The notes beneath the pieces were generated by a model. That model was not told the DNA's origin. It did no database searches and worked only from the letters and a program-made list of their open reading frames with translations. A stretch of 64,000 bases of DNA, taken from positions 62,001-126,000 of the forward strand of contig NZ_JACYTP010000010.1 of assembly GCF_014841115.1 (NCBI RefSeq), given 5' to 3'. Made by a program: the position numbers and the translations under genes. The DNA is from Photobacterium arenosum (GTDB taxonomy: Bacteria > Pseudomonadota > Gammaproteobacteria > Enterobacterales > Vibrionaceae). Shown here in pieces: positions 8,315-17,300 of this stretch (positions are counted from its first letter, which is position 1; every line of letters starts with the position of its first letter).

Positions 8315-9007
8315 ATGTCTAGCAAGTTAAACATTCTTTTGGTTCATGGAGCCTGGGGGGATGCATCTCATTGGCGCCATGTTATCCCTGCTTTACACAA
8401 CAAAGGGTATAATGTTCGTGCTGTGCAAAACCCACTCACTTCACTTCCTAATGATATCGAACGTACAAGTCATCTGGCTGCTTCGTTAGAAGGGCCAGTG
8501 CTGATGGTTGGCCACTCTTATGGAGGGATGGTTATTACTGGTGCGGGAAATGCGACTAATGTTGTCGGCTTAGTTTACATTGCGGCATTTGCGCCTAATG
8601 AAGGAGAAAACCCTGGTGGTTTATTTGGGCTGAGGGAGCCACCTCCCGGGGCTGCCATCATTCGCCCTGACGAGCAAGGTTTTTTGTGGTTAGATCCGAA
8701 TCATTTTCATGAGAATTTCTGTCCAGACGTGGATGAAACAGAAGCGCTCGTTATGGCACTAAGTCAAAAACCAATTGCAGCTCGCTGTTTTGAAGATAAA
8801 TCTGGCTCTCCTGCCTGGAAAGTTAAACCTAGCTGGTACCAGGTTTCAGCGCAGGATCGAATGATCCCACCAGAAACAGAGAAATGGTTTGCAGAACGGA
8901 TTCAAGCGAAGAAAACGATCACTTTACAAGCTGGGCATGCCCCTATGGCTTCTCATCCAAATGACATAATCGAATTAATTGATGAAGCGGCACGCCAAGT
9001 TAGTTAA
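8315..9007 (+). CDS. Alpha/beta hydrolase (esterase-like)
   Basis: 230 residues of alpha/beta-hydrolase fold. The oxyanion-hole segment LLVHGAWGDASHW is near residue 10, the nucleophile elbow is GHSYGG (Ser about residue 68), the acid is probably Asp in SAQDRMIPP and the catalytic His lies in GHAPMASHP close to the C terminus. It resembles the small plant-like methylesterase/EstC-type group. No signal peptide, so cytoplasmic. Substrate unknown. ATG 8315 has GGAGG eight bases upstream. It stands alone, with its own terminator. Confidence 0.85.
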   Translation: MSSKLNILLVHGAWGDASHWRHVIPALHNKGYNVRAVQNPLTSLPNDIERTSHLAASLEGPVLMVGHSYGGMVITGAGNATNVVGLVYIAAFAPNEGENPGGLFGLREPPPGAAIIRPDEQGFLWLDPNHFHENFCPDVDETEALVMALSQKPIAARCFEDKSGSPAWKVKPSWYQVSAQDRMIPPETEKWFAERIQAKKTITLQAGHAPMASHPNDIIELIDEAARQVS

Positions 9008-9071
9008 TGTCATTATCATGCGACACCAGGCATAGTGGTCTTTTTAATTACACCGGTAAAAGTTGGTATGC

Positions 9072-9112
9072 ACAAAAACACTGAATACTGTGATTTCAGT
9101 GTTTTTGTTTTT
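9072..9112 (+). terminator. Terminator after the hydrolase gene
   Basis: A perfect 14-bp stem: 9072-9085 (ACAAAAACACTGAA) with 9095-9108, followed by T-rich sequence. Confidence 0.85.
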
Positions 9113-9317
9113 CAGTACCTGATTAAAACTGATCCATTACATGATCTTAAAGGGGCGATGTTGGCCATTTTTCACTTAAGACGGATCTACCCGACACAGT
9201 CGATTTTTGCAAATCTCTGGGTAACTGGAAATTCGGTTTAAACACACACTATCGTTTTGGTCACGAATTGCTGCCTGGTCAATATGGAGCAGGTTTATGA
9301 TGAACGGCCTTTCATCG
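9113..9317. other. Intergenic stretch with open frames but no recognised gene
   Basis: Open frames pass through this stretch in two phases, but neither has a ribosome binding site and neither product resembles a known family. One frame spans the upstream terminator. I do not call a gene here. Confidence 0.4.
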
Positions 9318-9345
9318 AAAAAAGCCTGTAAAAAACAGGCTTTTC
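9318..9345 (-). terminator. Terminator of the oppA-like gene
   Basis: AAAAGCCTGT (9320-9329) pairs with ACAGGCTTTT (9335-9344), giving a hairpin with T-runs on either strand, immediately past the OppA stop. Confidence 0.85.
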
Positions 9346-9348
9346 TGG

Positions 9349-10971
9349 TCATTTAGCTACAAAATACAGGTCCTTAGCGTAAATATTGCCCTTCGGATTA
9401 TTGTCCGGAAACCCTTTCAGATGACTTTTTACCAGCCGTGTGTGGTTGTAATGGTAAATTGGCATGACAGGCGAATATTGATCGAGAATATGTTCTGCCT
9501 CGCGGTAAATACCATATCGTTTTGGCTCATCCGTAATATCAGCGGCCTGCTTAAGCAACGCATCAAATTCCTTGTTACAGAACCCGGTTTCGTTACTGAC
9601 ATGCCCGCAAGTGAAGCTGCTGAGAACAGAGGAGGGTTCTGCATAATCACCAAATGCATACGAGCGCGCAACGGCATAATCACCCGCCGCTTTTGCCGCC
9701 AGGTAAGCATTCCATTCCATGTTTTCCAGCTTTACGCTCACATCCAGAGACTTCCACATAGAGGCAATCGCCAGTGCCAGCTTTTTATGATTTTCACTGG
9801 TGTTGTAGGTCAGAGTGACATTCAACGGATGGCTCTTGCTGTAACCCGCCTTCGCCAGCAGCACTTTCGCTTCACCAATGCGCTCGTCATGAGCCTGAGA
9901 CTTAAATGCCGGGGTGAAATTCTGATAGTTTGGAATGATATCCGGCACGACAGAGAAAGCCTCTGGCTCGCCCTGCCCCGTCACTTTTTGCACCAACACA
10001 TCGCGGTCTATCGCCATACTCAGCGCACGGCGTACGTCAGCATTATCAAATGGAGGCTGCTGGGTATTAAAGGCATACACATAAGAGCCCAATAAGCGCA
10101 GAGATTTAATCTCTTCCGGGCTGTCCTTCAGCAATTTCTGATAATACTCAAGCTGAACACGGTTCGTCATATGCACTTCACCAGCCTGGTAGCGCATCAG
10201 CTCTGCGCTTTGTGACGACAACGCCAAATAGGTCACATTGTTAATGACCGTGGATGCATCATCCCTGTAATGCTGGTTACGTGTTACTTCGACCCTTTCG
10301 TTCGGCACCCATTCTTTCAGAACATAGGCACCATTTGAGACAAAATGATCGGCACGAGTCCATAAATCACCGTGTTGACTCACCACATGAGCCGGTACAG
10401 GAAAGAAGGTTTTGATGCTCATCAGGCTAAGGAAATATGGCGTCGGGCGGCTTAATGTCACCTGAAGCTGATGCAGGTTGAGCGCTTTCACTCCCAGCTC
10501 GGATGCCGGTTTTTCACCATTCAGTATTTCCTGGGCATGGGTAATGTTGGCGGTGACCAAATTGAATCCGGTATTGTTGCCTGTCGATTTATCAACCGCC
10601 CGACGCCACGCAAACACAAAATCCATGGCGGTCAATGGCTGACCATCAGACCATTTCAGGCCCTTACGCAAATTAAAAGTGTAGGTTTTTCCGTCGTCTG
10701 ACACAGCCCAGCTTTCAGCCTGCCCAGCTATGATTTCGCCCTGCAGATTTTCAATCAGCAGCCCTTCGAACAAGTCATTCACGATGACATCGCCCGGGCT
10801 GCCTGAACCAACAAACCCAGGATCTAATGTACTCGGCTCTGCGCCATTGGCTCGTACCAAGTGCTGCTCTTTGGCTAGAACAATCCCTTCAGGCACATTG
10901 GCGGCAATGGAATGTAGTGAAAATACGGAAATGGCCAGCCCGATGCTGGCAGTGATAAATTTCTGATTCAA
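9349..10971 (-). CDS. oppA: Periplasmic oligopeptide-binding protein, OppA type
   Basis: 540 residues, close to the 543 of E. coli OppA. A signal peptide (about residues 1-23, ending SIAA|NVPEG) is followed by the SBP family 5 fold: GAEPSTLDPGF near the mature N terminus, FNLRKGLKWSDGQPLTAMDFVFAWRR, and the C-terminal EAEHILDQYSPVMPIYHY. It delivers peptides to an ABC permease. The chosen start is TTG 10971, with AAAGGA eight bases upstream and a proper signal peptide; the frame is open to 11022. No oppBCDF genes are adjacent, so it is an orphan binding protein. Confidence 0.9.
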   Translation of the reverse strand: MNQKFITASIGLAISVFSLHSIAANVPEGIVLAKEQHLVRANGAEPSTLDPGFVGSGSPGDVIVNDLFEGLLIENLQGEIIAGQAESWAVSDDGKTYTFNLRKGLKWSDGQPLTAMDFVFAWRRAVDKSTGNNTGFNLVTANITHAQEILNGEKPASELGVKALNLHQLQVTLSRPTPYFLSLMSIKTFFPVPAHVVSQHGDLWTRADHFVSNGAYVLKEWVPNERVEVTRNQHYRDDASTVINNVTYLALSSQSAELMRYQAGEVHMTNRVQLEYYQKLLKDSPEEIKSLRLLGSYVYAFNTQQPPFDNADVRRALSMAIDRDVLVQKVTGQGEPEAFSVVPDIIPNYQNFTPAFKSQAHDERIGEAKVLLAKAGYSKSHPLNVTLTYNTSENHKKLALAIASMWKSLDVSVKLENMEWNAYLAAKAAGDYAVARSYAFGDYAEPSSVLSSFTCGHVSNETGFCNKEFDALLKQAADITDEPKRYGIYREAEHILDQYSPVMPIYHYNHTRLVKSHLKGFPDNNPKGNIYAKDLYFVAK

Positions 10972-11140
10972 TGCGAAATCCTTTTGTGGCATTACTATCT
11001 GGAACGAAATCCATACTAACAAGGAAATCAGTAAACGCTATGAGCAGCGTCAAGAAGACAAACTCAGTAACAATTTATGGAAAGACCCGCAGCGTATGCG
11101 GGTCTTGAATTAACGATTTGGGCAAATAAAAGAAAATCCG

Positions 11141-11482
11141 TTACTTGGGAATGTTGAAGTTTTTATCATTCATGCAGGTGAACGTATAAAAATCTGAGCG
11201 CTCATTAAAATGGCTGAATCCTCGTCCATGGCAATATGCACCGTTAATCTCATTCATAACTGTCAGCGTCTGCTGATTATTGACAGAAAAATAGCTGTCG
11301 TTTTCACACACTACGCGGATTTTTCCGTCATCACTCTGAGAAAACGCTTTCACTTTTGCACCGCATAAGGAATAGCTGACATCGACGAAATCATTGGCAC
11401 GCTCATCGATTGATGCACTGCATCCTGCTAAAGCCAGACCAGATAATCCCACTACTAATGTTGTTAAGGCTTTCACAATCAC
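11141..11482 (-). CDS. Small lipoprotein, function unknown
   Basis: 113 residues with an N-terminal lipoprotein signal ending LALAGC (Cys about residue 20), so membrane-anchored. The mature part has five further cysteines that could form disulfides, consistent with a periplasmic location. No family recognised. The start has AGGAGGT just upstream. Monocistronic. Confidence 0.75.
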   Translation of the reverse strand: MIVKALTTLVVGLSGLALAGCSASIDERANDFVDVSYSLCGAKVKAFSQSDDGKIRVVCENDSYFSVNNQQTLTVMNEINGAYCHGRGFSHFNERSDFYTFTCMNDKNFNIPK

Positions 11483-11603
11483 CTCCTTACTTAATATTAT
11501 ATTTTGATTGTAGTGCGACCAGCATAAAAACGCATTAAAATCCTGCCACTAAATAAAAAATAAATCACATAGAATCATAAATTTAGTCAATCCTAATGTA
11601 GCG

Positions 11604-12209
11604 CTATCGCACTGGCGTTGCAGAGGTGAACTCTGCGATTACTCCATCGACAACAAGAAAACAGTCCATCCCTGCAGCTAATGCCGCCCGCCGTCCTAAA
11701 TCGGTATCTTCAAAAACCACACACTGATGAGGTGCCAGCCCAATACGGTTAGCCGCTTCAAGGAAAGTATCGGGGTGAGGTTTATGGTTTAGGACATCGT
11801 CGGCAGTGACTAAGGCATCAAGTAAAGGCAAAATGTCGGTTATGGTCAGCAAGTTTTCTGCATTAACTTTGCGGCATCCGGTACCGACGGCCACTTTCTT
11901 TTGGTCTCGATACTGCAATAAAAGATTAACAGTGGCCGGAATGGTCTCTCCCTTTTGTTCCAGCGCTTCAAAAAAGCGCCATTTGGTATCAGCCACTTCC
12001 TGGATATCATGATCCGTCTGATATTTTTCATTCATCATTTGCGCGGTTTTGATTGTGGGTGATCCACCCAGACTCATAAGCCACTGCGGATCAAAGGGAA
12101 TGTTGAACTGCTCGCAGGCATAGCGCCAGGCTGTTATATGGGCTGGCATTGAGTCTATCAGCGTGCCGTCCATGTCGAAAATTAATCCCTGATACCGTGA
12201 CAAATCCAT
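11604..12209 (-). CDS. HAD-superfamily phosphatase, YqaB-like
   Basis: 201 residues. Motif I is FDMDGTLIDS with nucleophile Asp12 and acid Asp14; a cap domain follows; motif II is probably VGTG; motif III/IV is HKPHPDTFLEAANRIG and FEDTDLGRRAALAAGM. This is the beta-phosphoglucomutase/YqaB subfamily, typically fructose-1-phosphate or broad sugar-phosphate phosphatases. ATG 12209 has GGAGGT just upstream; the frame opens ten codons earlier. Monocistronic; substrate is inference. Confidence 0.85.
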   Translation of the reverse strand: MDLSRYQGLIFDMDGTLIDSMPAHITAWRYACEQFNIPFDPQWLMSLGGSPTIKTAQMMNEKYQTDHDIQEVADTKWRFFEALEQKGETIPATVNLLLQYRDQKKVAVGTGCRKVNAENLLTITDILPLLDALVTADDVLNHKPHPDTFLEAANRIGLAPHQCVVFEDTDLGRRAALAAGMDCFLVVDGVIAEFTSATPVR

Positions 12210-12304
12210 ATCCACCTCCAAATCAGTACGTTTCACCATAGTGACGCAAGTGGTCAGTACAAATCCAGAGTGGATAACTTATATTCCGACACGGCTCAGA
12301 CTGC

Positions 12305-13105
12305 TTACTCAATATCCATGACGGCCAGTCCCCATTTTTCGGCTATCCGGTCAAAAAATCCCTGCGTTTTCTTTAATTCTATCCATTGGTTAATAAAATT
12401 AATCCAGACTTGATCATCTCTTGGCATCAACATCGCTAAAGGTGTCGCCCGTCGCATCCCCTGAACGTTGGGAATGGTCAACTGTGGAAATCGGCTGATT
12501 AGCATTGCAGCCTCTATATTGGACGTCACAATGACATTGGCACGGTTTGCCAGTAACTCCTGATAAGATTTTCCGCTCTCTATGACCTGCTGCCTGGCCC
12601 TGGGAAAGAATTCTTTTACCATGGTTTCCTCAACAGCTCCCCGACGGGAAGCCACCGTTACCGATGAAGAGTTAAAATCGGCCCAATAGCGAAAGCGATT
12701 CTGGTTCGTTTTCTGCGTCACCGGCACAAACGCAAGGTAATAATAAGGCTGGCTGTAGCCGACTACCTTTGCCCGACTGATATTGAGCGCCGCACTGCCG
12801 GTCAAGTCGTATTTTTCCGTAACAATTCCGCTGACCAAGGCTTTCCAGTCCGTGGCCACGTATTCAACAGTCACACCGAGATCCTTGGCCAGCTCAGTCG
12901 TTATATCAATGTCGTATCCCTTGTAGAAATTTGTCGCAGGATCCCTCATGGTCATTGGCCCCCAGTCGCCGGTAGTTCCAACCCGGAGCACTCCCCTGTC
13001 CATGACTTTCTGTAATCGGCTCGATGCCGCATGAACCTGGCTGACACACACCAGAAACAGTGCTAAAGACAGCAGCAGCAACCTAAAAGATAAGGTGAAT
13101 CGCAT
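12305..13105 (-). CDS. Periplasmic solute-binding protein, cyclohexadienyl-dehydratase (PheC)-like
   Basis: 266 residues. A strong signal peptide (about 1-26, ending VHA|AS) precedes an SBP family 3 domain: RGVLRVGTTGDWGPMTMRD, GYDIDITTELAKDLGVTVEYV, and a C-terminal LMPRDDQVWINFINQWIELKK. The overall pattern matches PheC (periplasmic cyclohexadienyl dehydratase) and related amino-acid-binding proteins better than the classical GlnH group. Whether it dehydrates arogenate/prephenate or merely binds amino acids cannot be told; no ABC permease is adjacent. ATG 13105 has GGAGGT six bases upstream. Confidence 0.75.
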   Translation of the reverse strand: MRFTLSFRLLLLSLALFLVCVSQVHAASSRLQKVMDRGVLRVGTTGDWGPMTMRDPATNFYKGYDIDITTELAKDLGVTVEYVATDWKALVSGIVTEKYDLTGSAALNISRAKVVGYSQPYYYLAFVPVTQKTNQNRFRYWADFNSSSVTVASRRGAVEETMVKEFFPRARQQVIESGKSYQELLANRANVIVTSNIEAAMLISRFPQLTIPNVQGMRRATPLAMLMPRDDQVWINFINQWIELKKTQGFFDRIAEKWGLAVMDIE

Positions 13106-13385
13106 CGGACACCTCCGGAAACAACAGAACACGCTTACTCAGCATTGAAATAAAGATAGCAGTGTCTGTGTGATCATTTTCATCTGAGGACAGAATAATT
13201 GTGTGTCAAAATTGAAAGTTTCTGTATTTTTTTGTGATTAACCAACAATGCCAATACGTTGTCTTATTTATGAGAAATTGTACGTAAAAAAACTGCATTG
13301 TTTCGCAATGCAGTAAACACAATGAAGGAATTCATACAGAAGTGTTTATATTTTTAGACACACTAATAAACACGCCAATAACAGG

Positions 13386-14096
13386 TTAATTGTGATTTAA
13401 GTTATGCTTCCTCATTCTGAATTCACCCGGTGAGCATCCCATGTGCTTTTTAAAAACACGGGAGAAATAAGACACATCCTTGAAGCCTGAAGAATTAGCG
13501 ATCTGAGAAATTTTCTCGCGATCAGAGCTTAATAATCCACACGCCAGATCCAGCCGTTTCTTTATGATGTACTGTTTCAGCGTGACGCCCATAATGCTAT
13601 GGAATAAACGAGAGAAATAGGTCGGTGAGTAATGGCAAGCACTCGCCAGTTCTTCCTCGCGCAGTGGAGAGCTCAGGTTTTCATCAATAATTTTCAGTGC
13701 TGGCCGGATTGAAAGCTCACGACTTTCGAAACCAGGCTCAGATTCATTTTCAATATTATGTGTATGCAGTCTGCTAAAACACTCCTCCAGCTCTTGCCTG
13801 CTGGCATTGGCAGCCAGCACATCTTCCCCACCGGCTCTTAATACATTAAGTGCCAGACTCCCATCCAGGTTATGGTATACGACAACAACCTTTGCGGCTG
13901 GGAAACGATTTTTCACTGCACGCAGCAGCTCAAATCCTTCCGATGTCGAATCAATCACTTCAAGAAAAATCAGCTCTTGCCCCGTCATTGATGACAATAA
14001 CTCGTAAGGAGAAATCTCAATGACCTTGTGCGAAAGCTTCAAATTTTCTTTCGCTTCAACCTGCTTGTCATGATGACTGCTGCTAACCCAAATCAC
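13386..14096 (-). CDS. AraC-family regulator with degenerate receiver-like N-terminal domain
   Basis: 236 residues. The C-terminal half (about 135-232) is a two-HTH AraC domain: LASACHYSPTYFSRLFHSIMGVTLKQYI, then ISQIANSSGFKDVSYFSRVFKKHMGCSPGEFR. Residues 1-120 look like a response-regulator receiver in secondary-structure order (LIFLEVID, then VVVVYHNLDG, then RAGGEDVLAANASRQEL), but the phospho-acceptor Asp is replaced by Glu and the upstream acidic pair is missing, so phosphorylation is unlikely. No sensor kinase is adjacent. Target genes unknown. Confidence 0.8.
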   Translation of the reverse strand: MIWVSSSHHDKQVEAKENLKLSHKVIEISPYELLSSMTGQELIFLEVIDSTSEGFELLRAVKNRFPAAKVVVVYHNLDGSLALNVLRAGGEDVLAANASRQELEECFSRLHTHNIENESEPGFESRELSIRPALKIIDENLSSPLREEELASACHYSPTYFSRLFHSIMGVTLKQYIIKKRLDLACGLLSSDREKISQIANSSGFKDVSYFSRVFKKHMGCSPGEFRMRKHNLNHN

Positions 14097-14570
14097 ATAT
14101 TCACCTTAAACTGCTAGTGTCATATTCCCATGCCCTTATGATCAAGTGCATGGATGGCGGTTGACACTCCTTGTCGATGAATAAAAATGTACTGATAAGA
14201 ATTCGTATGAATATCAGGGCAAAAATGTATTTACTTATAATAATTAACGATCAATAAACTAAATAAATCCAGCCATCCATATTTGTTTCAAATATAAGCA
14301 ACAATGAATAAAAACTCTGCTACCTATAAGACTTCAATAAGTTGAACAAGTTCCAATGGCGATTTTGTGTGGTTTATTATTACTTAGGATTATATAGGTG
14401 CATTTTTTATCACAAAGAAATCTAACTTTTTGACATTCCATCTTTGTCGCAAAAAAAGTCTCTATGACAAAAATGTCTGACATAAAGGTGTATAAACATG
14501 GCCTTTTGACATCTAAAATACTGTTATTTCAGCCGTATGTTCTTCACTTTTATAGTATGAGCGACATCAA
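14097..14570. other. AT-rich intergenic region
   Basis: About 470 bases, strongly AT-rich, between two minus-strand genes. No supported ORF, repeat or RNA seen; it should hold the promoter of the AraC-type gene. Confidence 0.4.
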
Positions 14571-14981
14571 TTACTTCACGGTACCCGATAACTGTTTATA
14601 GAGCTCAAAGCTACTATCTTCCAGCCAGCACTCAACGATCAAGCCATCTTCTAGCCGGAACTGGATCATACCTGTCATTTGTATCGTCTGTTTTTTACCC
14701 GGTAAATTGAACCACCCGCCATGATATTGAGCCTGGCAGCGATATCTGACCACTGTCAGTGGCGGCTGGCTAATGACATCTGAGATCGAGAAAGCGACAG
14801 ACTTAAATTTTTGCCGCCATAACAACAGATATGAAAGGTAGCTTTCATGAGACAGTGGGTGCCGGCGACCGCCCGGCAAGTGAAAAACAAAAGGATCAGA
14901 GACATACTCAGCGAGTCTGGAGCTACTCGCATTGGCCCAGATATCCAGGAACCAGGCATCAATCCAATCCTCCCTTGCCAT
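14571..14981 (-). CDS. SnoaL/NTF2-like protein
   Basis: 136 residues of NTF2-like fold: an N-terminal helix pair (WIDAWFLDIWANA), then alternating strands with MTGMIQFRLEDGLIVECWLEDSSFELYKQL at the end, the usual SnoaL/ketosteroid-isomerase-like closing motif. Such proteins can be enzymes or small-ligand binders; no catalytic residues can be assigned. ATG 14981 has GAGGTGAG upstream. No operon partners. Confidence 0.65.
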   Translation of the reverse strand: MAREDWIDAWFLDIWANASSSRLAEYVSDPFVFHLPGGRRHPLSHESYLSYLLLWRQKFKSVAFSISDVISQPPLTVVRYRCQAQYHGGWFNLPGKKQTIQMTGMIQFRLEDGLIVECWLEDSSFELYKQLSGTVK

Positions 14982-15213
14982 GACAGATCTCACCTCACTA
15001 CTTCAGACACAAACAACCCCTGATACAAGAAAACAAGCCCATCTTCATTGCAAAGATGCAGCAACATTAACTTAACGCCAATTTATCCCAGGCCCTCATC
15101 AAATCCTATACCGGAATGTGAAACAAACAAATAACTTCGCTCAATGTCAAATTTATCAATTGCCTTGTATCTTATGAGTAATCATGAATATCTGATATGC
15201 CATTTCTTGCGTT

Positions 15214-15579
15214 CTACTTGGTATTAACCAGGCTAGTGTTTGTTGTCGTGGTATCGGCCGCATCGGATACAAATGGTTCGGCCTGCTTGAGATAGAAGCG
15301 AGCTTGCTCGTTGTTCCCAACCAGATAATAGTTATGCGCGATTGCGCCCAGCAACTCAATCAGGGCTGTTTTATCATGATATTTACTGGCCTGCCGCAAC
15401 ATAGACTGGAAAATCACTATGCTTGTTTCTGGCGTATTCGACGCCATGATTTGGGATAAATCAGGCCTTATCGTTTGTAGGGGCGTTGCGCAGAACGTAT
15501 TGCTGCTGACTGCAAGCACAGTGCCGGAACCACATATCATAGACACAATAAACGCAAACTGACGGATGAAAGACATCAT
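15214..15579 (-). CDS. Hypothetical exported protein with helical (TPR-like) repeat
   Basis: 121 residues. A signal peptide (about residues 1-22, ending VLA|VSS) is followed by two or three helices (IMASNTPETSIVIFQSMLRQ, then IELLGAIAHNYYLVGNNEQARFYLKQAEP) that look like a single tetratricopeptide-type repeat. Probably periplasmic. No family recognised. ATG 15579 has GGAG about ten bases upstream; GTG 15585 in frame is an alternative. Confidence 0.6.
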   Translation of the reverse strand: MMSFIRQFAFIVSMICGSGTVLAVSSNTFCATPLQTIRPDLSQIMASNTPETSIVIFQSMLRQASKYHDKTALIELLGAIAHNYYLVGNNEQARFYLKQAEPFVSDAADTTTTNTSLVNTK

Positions 15580-15738
15580 AACCACTTGGCTCCCTATGCT
15601 GAGTCAAAGCCATCATTACCATGTGTTATCAGGCCATACGAAGACTTACGTCCCGGCATGGTAATAAACTCTCATCATTGCGTAATATCTTCACCTCGTT
15701 ACCAGGCATTTTGTCTGCCTGGTAACATTCTTCAGTCA

Positions 15739-16395
15739 TCAATTGATGTCGAACTTGGGAAGCACTGCCTGATAAAACGATAAGCTGGGAATATAAGTAT
15801 GGTGACTTAATTTTTTGCCGACAGCGACAAATTCATAACCCAGTTCCTGAGAAGCTCTTTGATTCCACTCACCTTCCGCAAACACTATCCGTCGTTTAAA
15901 TGTCATTCCCGTATCCTGCTTCGCTCTGAATGCAGCAAGCGCCATAATTTCCGTTCTGCTGGCAGCGTCTGACGACGAGGCAAAGGTCATTCTACTTGCA
16001 TCTATTCCCGCCGCTTTCAATTTCAGACGGCTTACCGCCGCCCATCCGCCACTGGTGATCGCAACATGCGTATCGTCCCGGACAGCCATTTGCTCAAGAA
16101 ACTCTCTGGCGCCTTTACTGAGCACAAACTCTTGAGGGACCGCATGCAGCCTGGCAGTAAGATTTTCCAGATACTTTTGCTCCACCTGACGGTGAACAAT
16201 TGAGCGACTTGAAAGCACAGGATACTGATAAAGGATCTCATCTAACATTGCCGAATCCGTCACCACTCGCTCTTGATAGCGCGATTTATCCAAAGTGATG
16301 TGGAGAACGGCTTCGACGGCTTGCTGAAAACACATCATATCCATTTCCCTTGCATTCACCAAAGCACCATCCACATCCACTAACAACAGATTCAT
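15739..16395 (-). CDS. Divergent HAD-superfamily hydrolase
   Basis: 218 residues. Motif I reads LLVDVDGALVNA, with Asp7 and Asp9 intact but Ala where Thr is usual. Motif II is AITSGGW. Near the C terminus the usual GDSxxD is replaced by AEGEWNQRAS, so a Glu stands in for the metal-binding Asp. The fold is clear; activity is uncertain. ATG 16395 has AAGG upstream and begins exactly at the first strand; the frame is open 21 codons further. Confidence 0.75.
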   Translation of the reverse strand: MNLLLVDVDGALVNAREMDMMCFQQAVEAVLHITLDKSRYQERVVTDSAMLDEILYQYPVLSSRSIVHRQVEQKYLENLTARLHAVPQEFVLSKGAREFLEQMAVRDDTHVAITSGGWAAVSRLKLKAAGIDASRMTFASSSDAASRTEIMALAAFRAKQDTGMTFKRRIVFAEGEWNQRASQELGYEFVAVGKKLSHHTYIPSLSFYQAVLPKFDIN

Positions 16396-16702
16396 CCCTA
16401 TACCTTCATTAATTTTTATCATCAGTGATAATGCCGTACAGAATGGAGATGTAAACAAAATGTTTCAATAAATGATTTGTTAAAAATGATCATTTTTTGC
16501 GTAATCTCAAACTCTTACCGCTCATTCCTATGCATCAAAATCTTTTGTTGTTCAGAAATTGATAACAAAACGCAACTTACCTCAAAAACTTAACACTGTG
16601 ATTTCTTAGCGAATTTGCCGATTCTTTCCCACAATTACTCAGTTCGCTGAGTAAATCCGGTGAACAGCATGTGAGCATAAATGACTATAAAAGGAAAATG
16701 TG

Positions 16703-17014
16703 ATGAAAACCTCAACTGACCGTCGGCGCTTTCTGCGCCTGACTATGGCAGGCATCATAGGCATCACACTGGGTGATCAGATCCTGCAGCGTAAAGCGCT
16801 GGCCAGTGAAGAACTGCCACATCTGGCAGAAGATGATGCTCAGGCAACTGCCTTGCAATACACACATAAGTCGCCTCATGAAGAGAATCATTGCGGTAAC
16901 TGTATGCTGATACAAGGTAATGAAGGTGATGAATGGAGACCCTGCTCAATCTTCCCCGGTAAAGCGGTGAACGTAAATGGCTGGTGCTCTGCCTGGACGG
17001 CCAAACCTGCTTAA
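16703..17014 (+). CDS. High-potential iron-sulfur protein (HiPIP)
   Basis: 103 residues. A twin-arginine signal (RRRFLRL at 7-13) sends the folded protein to the periplasm. Four cysteines at 64, 67, 81 and 95 match the HiPIP [4Fe-4S] ligand spacing (C-x2-C-x13-C-x13-C). HiPIPs shuttle electrons to oxidases or photosynthetic centres; here the partner is unknown. AAGGAAAA lies upstream of ATG 16703. Monocistronic with its own terminator. Confidence 0.92.
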   Translation: MKTSTDRRRFLRLTMAGIIGITLGDQILQRKALASEELPHLAEDDAQATALQYTHKSPHEENHCGNCMLIQGNEGDEWRPCSIFPGKAVNVNGWCSAWTAKPA

Positions 17015-17024
17015 TGGATGACAT

Positions 17025-17049
17025 AGCCCGTAGTCACTGCGGGCTTTTT
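17025..17049 (+). terminator. Terminator after the HiPIP gene
   Basis: GCCCG (17026-17030) pairs with CGGGC (17040-17044), followed by five T. Confidence 0.75.
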
Positions 17050-17102
17050 ACCCTCAGAAAAACACGGAAACACTGCTTGCAGGTGATAAAGTTCGATAAG
17101 AA

Positions 17103-17176
17103 TGGAGGCGCGTCCCGGAGTCGAACCGAGGTCCACGGATTTGCAATCCGCTGCATAGCCACTCTGCCAACGCGCC
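17103..17176 (-). tRNA. tRNA-Cys (GCA), CCA encoded
   Basis: On the minus strand the 74-base cloverleaf starts GGCGCGU, has anticodon loop UUGCAAA (anticodon GCA), T arm CUCGG-UUCGACU-CCGGG and ends in CGCGCC-U-CCA. All stems pair. Confidence 0.97.
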
Positions 17177-17300
17177 TTAATGAAGCTTGTCTCAGAAGAC
17201 GAAGCGCATTATCCAAATCCTGATGAGAAGTACAAGCCTTTTCTGACTGAAATCACTTAACTGATTACTTTTCCGGCCAACTGTCATTTTCAGCTAGAAG

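Noticed and set aside
9035-9241. 68-codon frame downstream of the alpha/beta hydrolase
   Set aside because: It spans a strong terminator hairpin, starts at GTG without a ribosome binding site and resembles no family.
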